Assembly: GCA_019828565.1 (NCBI GenBank)
Contig: JAHDYR010000005.1
Span: 992,001 to 1,056,000, forward strand
DNA length: 64,000 nt
Direction of reading: 5' to 3'
Source: Carpediemonas membranifera
Taxonomy: Eukaryota > Fornicata
Shown: positions 55,770-64,000 of the stretch, in pieces
Numbering within the stretch: the stretch's first letter is position 1
Layout: the number at the start of each line of letters is the position of its first letter
Notes under the pieces: model-generated
Databases searched by the model: none
What the model saw: the letters and a program-made list of their open reading frames with translations, nothing else
Told to the model about the DNA's origin: nothing
Program-made: the position numbers and the translations under genes

Positions 55770-58700
55770 AAAAGAAAGAAAATTTATGGTGCCTGTTATC
55801 GGGCCCCGGTTACTTAGGCTGATCTCCCTTATTACTGGAGCCGAGTTCCCCGGGGCGCTGCCTCCTCCCTGCGATTGAACTTGTCAGCTGCGTCCAACGA
55901 GCGATTCGGTGCTACTGCTTCCGCTCACTCCCAATTTCACTTCCCCCCATAGGCCTTCGCCATCTCCGTGCGCTGAGCGCTTTCCTGTCTCCCTGTAAAC
56001 CCGGCAGCTTCCAGGGAGCCTGGGGGTCTGTCCTCGGTGCTTCCACAGGCAGGTTTGTCCTGCAAGACCTTCTCTATAGCACTCCCTGATTCCCTGCAGT
56101 CCCTACGGGGTCGTTCAAGCATGGCACCCTCTCCTCTTTCCAGATTCCCTGTTCAGTGCCCCCACGACCCTGTTAAGTGGCCTACCCGTGGGCGGGGAAA
56201 GCAACTAAGTCCCTCTCATCTACCCCTGTTAGGCGGCGTGGGTTAGGGCTAACACAGACTCTAGATCTGCAAGGCCTAGTACCCCTTATGATAGTTCTCT
56301 TGTGCTACACTTCCCAGCGTCCCTCTATCGTTCACAAGGGCGGCGGGGACGTCATGTCCCCCCGTATCCCATGCTCAGTCCCTGCAGTTTCCTTAGGTTC
56401 ACCGCGAGTGGTGCAACCATCCAATTGATGGATTTCCTCTGTCCCTTGCCCTGCCCTCTCCCTGGGAAACATGGGGGGTCTCCCCTTGATCCCAGAGTCT
56501 ATGCTTCCCTGCCCCCTTTCTGGATGTGGTGTTCCTTATCTATCCATCTATTCTATAGCTATCATAGACCTTTGCCAGGGCTCTCAGCCCAGCTCGCAGT
56601 CCTTCCCATATCTCTTCCGACCCTGTTAACACTAGTTGTTGCACCTCTAAGATTGGCCTCTTCTCATACCACCTCCCATTCGGGCCTCTTCTGACTTGCA
56701 ATTCCCTGGTCCTCTCCTTAGCTGTCTTCCATATCTTTTCCCAGTCATCTCCTCTTTCAACCTCTGGGCACTCACACATAATGTGGGCCGCCGATCCCAG
56801 CGGCTGACCCCTTACCCACTCCCTGATTAGTGCCTGCTTCCTGGCTTGGTTTGGCTGCTCTCTCGCTATTTGCCACAGTAACTCTATCTCGCTCTCCTTT
56901 GTGCACAGGGGGCCCCACCTGGGCCTGTTCCGGCCATGATGCCCTGCCAATCCGTCCATATCTTGTTCCCCCCTGCTGCGTAGCCCCACACCTCCACTCC
57001 AAACATTATCCTCGGCCATATGTAAACTTCGAGGAGGAGCCTGCTGGCTAGCGCCGGCATGTTGCCTCTGGTCCATCCCACTCTTCTCACTAGCTTCTTG
57101 TACCTTTCGCTCTGCTCCCGCTTCTTTCTGATACAGGCTGCCAGTGGGTCTTTTCCGCTGGCTATCCAGAGACCTAGGTACTTAGCTTCCTCTTTTGCCA
57201 TTAGGGTAACTCCCCCCACTCTCGCCACTGCTGCCTGTCTACACTGATCATCTCACTCTTTTGTGCATTTGCCCTCATGAGGTGCTCCTAGATTACTTCT
57301 ATGACTAGGTTCGCCACTATCTTGCTCTTTTCCGGTGTCTCCCCTGTGACCGCTGTATCGTCCACGAACATGGTTAGGGTGGCTGGCAGCGTGTCCCGGA
57401 CTCTTGGTAACTCCGTTGGTGGTTCCCTGATATCGTACTCTTGTCCCTGATGCTTCTTCCTGACCAGGTGAGGCCAGTTTGCCATGAACAAAACGAACAG
57501 GGTCGGCGCTAGGACACATCCTTGCTTCACTCCCCTGTTTGTTCTCTCCCATGACCCTGCCCCCTTCACCGAGATCCATGTCTCTTCTAGTGTACTCTGT
57601 ATTGCCCTGATGAGGTGGTCTTCGACCCCCATTCCCTGCAGCTTATCCATGAGGATGTCCCTCGGGACGGTGTCATAGGCTTTCTCTATGTCTAGGAAGA
57701 TCGACGTGGTCTCCCCCCCTTCCTGGTGTCTCTGCACGATGTATTGTATCTGTTGTATTACGTCCTTATCCGATTGGAACCCTGCTTGCTCTCTTGGGAT
57801 GAGGTGCCATGTGGCTGCTTCTAATCTTCTCTTCAGGAGCCTACCATACACCCTATACAGTAGTGGTGTTAGCGAGATGGGTCTGTACGACTCCGGCTTC
57901 ACTCTGGGCTTCCTTGTCTTGTGGATGGCCGAGACTGTAGCATACTTCCATGTTGTCGGGATCTTGCCCTCCCTGTATACCCTGTTCATGAGCCTAGTTA
58001 TCTGAGCGATCCCCTGGTCATCTGTGTCCCTGAGCATGTCCCCTGTAGTGTGGTCCGGTCCCGGTGCAGTGTCCCTCTTTATCCTTCTGATCGCTTCTCG
58101 TATTTCTCTCTCCTTAAATTCGTCCTCCCTCTTTCCATTGCCTCTATCCTTCCACTCCGGTTCCCTGCCCCTGCTCACTCCTGCATACTGTTGTAGGAGG
58201 ATCTTACCTATTTCTTCCTTGTTGGTGGTAATCTTCCCGTCCTTCAGTATGCTCTCTGGCATGCCCTTGAACTGGTTTTCACACCACCATCTTCTTACCG
58301 CTGCTTCCACCATGGACCTGGATGCTTTGTATCCTTCCTTCGCGCTCCGGCTGAGGTCCTGGATCCACTCTTCCCTGCGTTTTCCCCAGAAGGCCTGTAG
58401 CTCACGCTTCATGATCTCACTTCTGGTCTTGTTTCCCTCTTCTGTCCATGGTGTGTGCCGGAGTTCCGACCACACCTTTTCTTTGATGACCTCTTCCCTG
58501 TCTCCACTGCCTGGGTGACCTGACGGCTCGCCCATATCCTTCCTGATATCCTCCTCCCACTCATCCAGGCTCTTAAAACGGTGCAGTCTTCTGACTGATG
58601 TGCGTTCAGCCTTCTTCCTCATGTTCCACACTCTGACGCCCGGTATGTCTAGGACTTCCTCTCTCTTTGTAGTCCGTTGGATCCGTTGTTCCCTCCATTC

Positions 58701-59000
58701 CAGTCTTATCATGTTGTGGGCTGACCCCCAGACTCCGAGTCGACTAGCATCCAGTACTTCTATCCTTGCTCCTCTGATCCCTGATGATACCAGCGCGAAG
58801 TCCGGAGTGGTAGTTCCCTTGGTGAGGGTACCTTCCATGGGGATCACTGCTCCCAGCTTATAGTCCCTGATCAGGTCCTTCCATCTTGCCATTGTGGCTA
58901 TCCTTTTGGGGTCGAGGTTCCAGTCCCCTATGATGATTGTTTCCATCTCTCCTTTCATCTCCATAATGCTCCTTATTCCGTCCCTGAACTCATACTGTAA
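55770..59000 (-). mobile_element. Non-LTR (LINE) retrotransposon, 5'-truncated and decayed
   Basis: The minus strand carries the end of an APE-type endonuclease (IIIGDWNLDPKR, TTTPDFALVSSG) and a reverse transcriptase. Frames break after 57288: a stop and shifts precede YLGLWIASGKDPL and the downstream part (IWPRIMFGVEVWGYA). The 5' end is lost near 59000 and the 3' end, near 55770, lies against the gypsy integrase fragment; both limits are approximate. Pyrimidine-rich plus-strand composition differs from host genes. Confidence 0.78.
57288..58964 (-). pseudogene. LINE endonuclease end plus reverse transcriptase
   Basis: The 558-codon frame has, after the APE end, the RT motifs GPDHTTGDMLRD, YRPISLTPLLYRVYGRLL, TSIFLDIEKAYDTVPRDIL, GVKQGCVLAPTLFVLFM and the catalytic FVDD (near 57360). 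It stops shortly after FVDD (SKIVANLVIEVI), so it lacks the thumb and C-terminal part, which continue in other frames. No complete endonuclease is present. Confidence 0.85.
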
Positions 59001-59950
59001 GAATGGCTAGAGTCTCCCGGGAGATACTCTGGAGATACTCATGTGTCAACGCTGGTCAAACCTCGCGATCCAGGCGATCTCAGGCACCTCCAGAACATCT
59101 AGAAGGTAGTTATAGAAGCATAAAAGACATGTCTGGCGTCTTGAAGTATCACATGGTGTCAGTGTTGATAAAAGAGGATAACGCATTTTATGTTGTAAAT
59201 GTGAAGTGCTCGTTCGAACATGGGATCTTAACAGCGGTGTTTTATAGCTAATAGCAATGCCCTCTGAAGTTTTCAGCCTCCAGTATCTTCTACTTCCGTA
59301 TGAATTAATGATTGAATCAGAGATTGAGAAAATGAAGACTTCCCCACAAAAACCAAACATGGGGGGATAATCCATGGGGGTCAAGTACTATCCGTACATA
59401 CTCAGGTTCTGTGGGGAAGTCTTCATTTTCTCGCATTCGAAAAATCTGCAAAATTTTATCAACGATGAGATGGTCTTGGAAGATTGTGCTAACAACAGAG
59501 GTGTAACTAGATCAACAAAGGATCATGGAACCCTTGGTTTGTCCTAACGCCCGAAACAGTGCCCAAAGAGCTCGTGACACAGGTGAACGCCAGAAAGAAA
59601 TGAAGTTGCTCAGAGTGTACACCATATTGTCCTAGTTCCAATACTTTTTACCATTTTCTTCCAGCTGCTTTCGTTGGCGAGTTTCATTTTTTTCTTACCG
59701 TTACTTCCGCAGTATCTTGCAAGATTCAGGGGGAAATTCAAATTCACTTTTCCTTTGAGGGCAAAGCAGAATTGCGCAATAACGCATCAATGGGTATGAG
59801 AAGCATAGAATACGTATAAAAACTCAGTGTAGTTGCTGCTCACAACTTTTTGGAGGAAACAGAGCAGCGGAAGCCCCAAACCAAAAATCTTTCACAAACT
59901 CTTGTGAAACTTGTGAAATGTGAAAGTGACTTCAGCAAAAATTCCTGAGC
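59001..59950. other. AT-rich spacer with a palindrome
   Basis: No gene is recognised. It contains the 107-bp palindrome at 59326-59432. Confidence 0.5.
59326..59432. repeat. 107-bp fold-back element with perfect 23-bp arms
   Basis: The left arm (59326-59348, GAGAAAATGAAGACTTCCCC plus ACA) and right arm (59410-59432) are exact reverse complements separated by 61 bp. No clear target duplication flanks it. It may be a MITE-like element or a structured RNA. Confidence 0.8.
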
Positions 59951-62183
59951 ATGCACATTGTCATACAGACCTTCATTGGCACTGTCTACGACAATACTGG
60001 CCCTCCAAGGACTGCAGAGCGTATGAACTACATTCTCGCTCATACATACCTCTCCCTTGTTGGTATTGGCGGAAATACACAGGATCGAGGCCGCCAGCGC
60101 CGAGAATTCCGTGAACTCATCTTGGAAATGGCTAACCAGGGCCTATTTGCGGACATGGAGGTCGATCCGAGATTTTTCGCCGACCCGCACGACTCTCGAC
60201 CCTTCTTGCGTGCAGTACGTTCCCATAGAGGAGTCGCCCCGACCTTCGATGTCTTCGTACGTGACCACGCGCGTATTGCTGTCACCCACGAACGCTTGCG
60301 GAGACAGCACGAGGTCTCAACTGAGGAAACTGACAACTACAAGCAGATTTTTGGAGCTTGTTTCTATCCTGATGTACATCAAGTCGGGTTGTAACGCAAC
60401 CCATGAGCTCTTTAAGCTCATCCGTAGTCTTTCTGCGCGACTTCATATGCCAATCATCTCCAGCAAGGCTGCTGATATCTTCGTGAAGCAGTTGCAGGTC
60501 AATATCACCAAGATCAACGGCCTGGTTGCAGCGCTGACTAGACCAGAGGTTGCTTTCTTGGGTCATCTCGTCCCTGTGGAGTCTGTCACAGTCAACACGA
60601 CCTGGCGGTGGGGCAGAAATGGCACAAAGTCGAGACTCGAGTGCACCAATCGCCTAACGGTGGACGAGGGTGTCGATATCCAGCCCCTGACGGACGCGGA
60701 GAACGTCATTGACTTCAAGTGGGAGAAGCCAATGCTTGATCTTCACTACGAGACGAGCGATGAGGCCACAAGTCATCGCCCTGAGCTCAAGCAGACCCAG
60801 GGGAGTCACCCTCGGCAAGCGGCTCAACAGCTCCACATGGGACAAGGTTGATCGAGTCTGGTTTGATGCCGTTCGTTACCTCAAGCAAGCTGTTCGCCAC
60901 CCGGAATGGCTCGAGTCGGACCAGCCCAACTACGTTCGATGCAAGAACGCCCTTGGCAACAGGGTTGGAGTCACGTTTAGCCCCATGAAGATCCTACTAT
61001 GGCTTGACGGGTGGAAAGGGGGTTCTGCTGCCTTCAAGCTCCGCATCTACGACCCCACAGGCTTCACATTCCCCAACAAGATTACTCCACCTTTCCGTAT
61101 AGTCGAGTATATGGGTAGCGAGGGTGATTTGTTGATGGAAGAGTCTCTTTCTCGCGTCGAGAAGGAGATTGAGCGCCTATATACGAGTCAGATACCCATC
61201 AGAGACACTGGTGAGGTCACGATCTTCGACCATGTCATCGTCATGGGCGATCATGCCGCCCTCCGCCACATGCTGTCCAGAAAGTCGGGCCGGCCCAACT
61301 ATCCACACCCTTGCAACACGATTTACCACAAAAGTAAGGCGCTCCACCCGATAGCAGGCCGCCATCGTCTCACCATCAAGGACAACCTGGACGATAAGAC
61401 AGCATACCAGGCTGAAGTCGACGACCCGAACCGAGTTCAAGATGTACTTGCAATCTATGGCGATTTCACCAATGAACGCATGGTGTTCGAGAATTGTAGT
61501 GTCATCCCTCTTGAGAAGATCGTCATATGCCCTCCATTCATGCACGACTCGCACCGTTTACTCGAGCAGGTTGCCCATATCTGTGGTTCTTTCAAGAAGC
61601 ATCCCACCACCCGCGGGTCCCGCGAGGAGATCATCCAGAATAAGCTCCTCAACCTCAAGCTTGGCCGTATGTCGTCCATGCGAAGCATCGATAGGACCGT
61701 AGGTTGTAACGAGCAGTCGTCCGCACGTGTAAGGATGGCTGCCACGACCAAGAGGACTTCGTTGCTCTCCCTGAGTGCATTCAAGATATCATTCGGCTCA
61801 TTGGCTACCTCCAGGCCATGTACTACTCGTCCGAACCTGTGACTGACGCGGCTGTCGCGTTTCACTTCATGGCTGCCGCAGTGGCCCACCTCATTCACGT
61901 CACGATTGCGTTCATTCCTAACAAGGATAAGACTTCCATATCCCTGCTATCAAGCAGCGAAGCGAAGACGAAGGAGAAACCGTGCGCTGAGAACCTCTAC
62001 AGCATCAGCAGACTCACGACGCAGCCCCTGTGCCACAAGCATCTCAAGGTGCCGCTGTTCTATATCCTAGAGGAGTACTTTGAGCGAGAGTTCATCAAGA
62101 ACCAGGAGGTAGCAGCCAAGTTGCACAGGAAGGCAGTCCTTGAGGGCATCATGCTGTCAACATCCCTAGATTATCTTTGCTAA
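59951..62183 (+). pseudogene. Long unknown coding relic with three frame changes
   Basis: Four successive frames (59951-60350, ~60350-60795, ~60795-61710, ~61715-62183) read as one protein of about 740 residues. Shifts occur at a T run near 60351, a G run near 60796, and near 61710. No other stops break it, so it decayed recently or the sequence has indel errors. Segments include IVMGDHAALRHMLSRKSG, PNYPHPCNTIYHKS and EEIIQNKLLNLKLG; the GDxxAxRxxLxxxSGxxxxPC pattern recalls a motif in some large eukaryotic transposases, but this is weak. Otherwise no family is recognised. Codon use is less GC-biased than the genes before 43 kb. Confidence 0.55.
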
Positions 62184-62187
62184 ACCC

Positions 62188-62223
62188 TAGATTATCTTCG
62201 ACCTCAAAACGCTAGATAATCTA
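62188..62223. other. Short hairpin after the coding relic
   Basis: Arms TAGATTATCT (62188-62197) and AGATAATCTA (62214-62223) are perfect reverse complements; another direct copy of CCTAGATTATCTT lies at about 62165. It could be a 3'-end signal or part of an element terminus. Confidence 0.55.
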
Positions 62224-63130
62224 CAATTTCTTGCTCAGAAATGAAGTATTCATTAAATTTAAGCTATTTAGAGATAAACGAAGGTCTTCTTGAGAGTCCA
62301 TATGATGTACTTAGAGCATGGAAAGAAGCTCTGGCTCTGACTCCTTGCCTGGTTTGAGCATTTCGCCGTGCAGGTTAAGACGAAACGATAAAATGGACAA
62401 TAACAGAAAATCTAACAGGTAGATTCACTACGATAGTGATTATGTGAGTAGTTGAAAGGAGGTACATATGCGCATAATCACTTTCAGAGTGAATCTACCT
62501 GTTAGATTTTGAGATATGGTCGATTTCTTGTTTTTTGACTTGGCTAGAGTCGAATTGAAGAAAAGGAGAGGCTATTACTCAGGGAATATTGCTCGTCAAA
62601 GAAAAGCAAGCAAGGCCGCGAGGTATGGCCACCCGACCTACAAGATGGGCTGGGTGTCATCGCGTAAGGACGACCGGTCGTGCGCGGTCAACGCTGACAA
62701 AACTTAGCGATTCAGAGAAATAAATGGCGCCACCGTATTCAGCACAAGACAGTGAACTCAGCTATATGGTTTTTTCTCAGTATATTTACCCAGCGGCTGA
62801 TCCCACAGTTTAAGGGCGCGTATTAGCCTGCACTTTGCGGCGTTGATATTGGTTATTAAATGCACGGCTGGTAGCATATTGAGGGATTTCGTCATTGTAC
62901 TCGAATGCACAAGTGTGCATTTTATGCTCGCAACGAGATTAAAATGGCGAACTTAAGACCCAAGACACATGCCGCGTACGAGGAAGGATATCATCTCCGG
63001 CGAACTGGAATTTACCTCGTTCATTTACTTCTGATGCCTTTTCTGCTCTCTCTTCTCCAGCACCTCTGCCATCTCGAGACCTGTCAGCAGCATTGATCTC
63101 ATTCCTGCATCACAGAAAGTATCAATCTCT
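62224..63130. other. AT-rich spacer without recognised gene
   Basis: Apart from the 104-bp fold-back element, only short frames occur, for example 62516-62707, with no supporting features. Confidence 0.45.
62407..62510. repeat. 104-bp fold-back element with perfect 23-bp arms
   Basis: Arms at 62407-62429 and 62488-62510 (AAAATCTAACAGGTAGATTC plus ACT, and its reverse complement) are exact; after a 5-nt mismatch the pairing resumes for 10 bp more, making 38-bp imperfect inverted repeats with a 28-bp centre. Similar size to the palindrome at 59326 but unrelated arms. Confidence 0.82.
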
Positions 63131-64000
63131 TTACGTCCGCTCAATCATCGCAATAAACTGCCTGTGCAGTCTTCCGCGCACACCTTTTGCGCACTTATTG
63201 GTGCTCACCTGCCTGTATCCCTTGTGGCATGTGTCACAGCTGACGTTCTCGCGTCCATGAAGGTCTCTACCACACACTATGCAGCGCCGATAGAAGACTT
63301 GACCCTCAAACCCTCGCTGACAGCAGTCGGTCAGTCTCTTTCGCTGAGCTGCAGACAGGGTGACCTCTTCTGTATCATCTAACAGAAGCGGACTCGGCTT
63401 GGCGACGCATTCATGCACGCGCATGATGACCTTGAGCTTGTCAAGACATTCGGCAGCAGTGGGACGCTTTGTTGGGTCGAAGTGGAGCATCTGCATTGCC
63501 AGGTCGTACAGGCTGAGACAAGTAGGTGGCGTGGTGCCGCGAATCGGGAGCTCAGAGTTCACGTTGACACACTCGAGGCAATCTTTGAAATGTGTCTGTG
63601 CCTGAGGTGACAACTGCAACTGCCCACCATAGAATTGGCACCAGTTCAGCAAGCTACCAAGCTTCAGCATCTTCTTCTTCTTCTTGTTGTCGATCTGCGC
63701 CATGTTTGCACCCATGTCAGTCACCTTCGCGGCAAAGGGGGACTTGGGGAGACCGTAAAAGAGCATCAAAATGACTACACCGCAAGAGTAAATGTCCGAT
63801 GCAGGTGTCACGACATAAGAAGTGACGGAAAGAGCCCCTGCCGTCATGCGCGCGAGCTTGGAGGTGTCGCGTGCAGCAGGAATCACTGAGCGCGAGACAA
63901 GGTACTCGTAGAAAAGCTCTGGGGGCAAATATCCATGGGTGCCGCGATACTCGGATGCGAATCTCAGTTGTATGGCCCACCTGTCGTCGCCATTAGCCGG
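63131..64000 (-). CDS. Protein kinase, C-terminal part, with Cys-rich tail (5' partial)
   Basis: The frame is open to the window edge, so the N-lobe and the HRD and DFG motifs lie outside. Visible are the activation-segment end YRGTHGYLPPELFYEYL (APE motif as PPE), subdomain IX SDIYSCGVVILMLFYG, the ATP-independent C-lobe with LAMQMLHFDPTKRPTAAECL (subdomain XI Arg), and after the kinase fold a Cys-rich module CCQRGFEGQVFYRRCIVCG, CDTCHKGYRQVSTNKC with four CxxC-like pairs, perhaps a zinc ribbon. A ~45-residue insert with KKKKKMLKLG follows subdomain IX. It is probably a Ser/Thr kinase; the subfamily is not determinable. Confidence 0.82.
   Translation of the reverse strand, partial: PANGDDRWAIQLRFASEYRGTHGYLPPELFYEYLVSRSVIPAARDTSKLARMTAGALSVTSYVVTPASDIYSCGVVILMLFYGLPKSPFAAKVTDMGANMAQIDNKKKKKMLKLGSLLNWCQFYGGQLQLSPQAQTHFKDCLECVNVNSELPIRGTTPPTCLSLYDLAMQMLHFDPTKRPTAAECLDKLKVIMRVHECVAKPSPLLLDDTEEVTLSAAQRKRLTDCCQRGFEGQVFYRRCIVCGRDLHGRENVSCDTCHKGYRQVSTNKCAKGVRGRLHRQFIAMIERT

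Noticed and set aside
59951-62183. Programmed ribosomal frameshifting
   Set aside because: Three shifts in 2.2 kb, two of them at plain homopolymers, are better explained by decay or sequencing indels.
1-64000. tRNA genes
   Set aside because: I looked by eye for GGTTCGANTCC-like B boxes on both strands; the few partial hits (for example in the flavodiiron coding region) lack an A box or acceptor stem. A tRNA search program would settle it.

Overview
This is nuclear DNA of a eukaryote, most likely a free-living anaerobic or microaerophilic flagellated protist of the metamonad type; a Carpediemonas-like fornicate is my best guess, by inference only. The reasons are: GC-rich, tightly packed genes on both strands; a class A flavodiiron protein with all its iron ligands; eukaryotic genes such as coatomer zeta, SYS1, MLH1, CNNM, a DBP4-type helicase and a CEP19-like basal-body protein; and six very short introns (28-34 nt) with a near-invariant GTTTGT donor and an acceptor fused to a branch-point-like motif, as in Giardia and Trichomonas. 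The introns were found by rebuilding broken reading frames and give better gene models for a C2 protein, coatomer zeta, SYS1, a CBM20-GDPD phosphodiesterase and the helicase.

Positions 1-43,200 are a dense single-copy gene region. In order it holds a two-membrane-segment ectodomain protein (cut by the window start), a small membrane protein, a small unknown ORF, a two-C2 protein, a CEP19-like protein, a TnpB/Fanzor-like C-terminal remnant among three 26-bp repeats, coatomer zeta, an HpnA-like epimerase, SYS1, a TmcB/TmcC-like multispan protein, a WD40/coiled-coil protein, a P-loop NTPase fused to a LARP1-type DM15 region, a glutamate-dehydrogenase-like protein without its catalytic residues, two coiled-coil proteins, a GPCPD1-like enzyme, MLH1, CNNM, the flavodiiron protein, a homeodomain protein, a CCCH zinc-finger protein, the helicase, and a predicted N-myristoylated protein with three copies of an unrecognised ~80-residue repeat. 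Convergent neighbours are very close; one pair has 18 bp between stop codons.

Positions 43,797-59,000 are a nested transposon island on or across which almost everything is a mobile element. Two DIRS-like (tyrosine recombinase) retrotransposon copies stand in tandem. An apparently intact chromodomain Ty3/gypsy element with identical 53-bp LTRs and a 5-bp target duplication interrupts the first; a second, truncated copy of the same gypsy family interrupts the other. Next come pieces of a second LTR family in opposite orientations and a decayed non-LTR (LINE) element. Removing the intact gypsy element rejoins the DIRS reading frame exactly, which proves the insertion.

Positions 59,000-63,100 are AT-richer and contain one frameshifted long coding relic between two ~105-bp palindromes with perfect 23-bp arms. 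The window ends in a protein kinase with a C-terminal cysteine-rich module, cut by the window edge.
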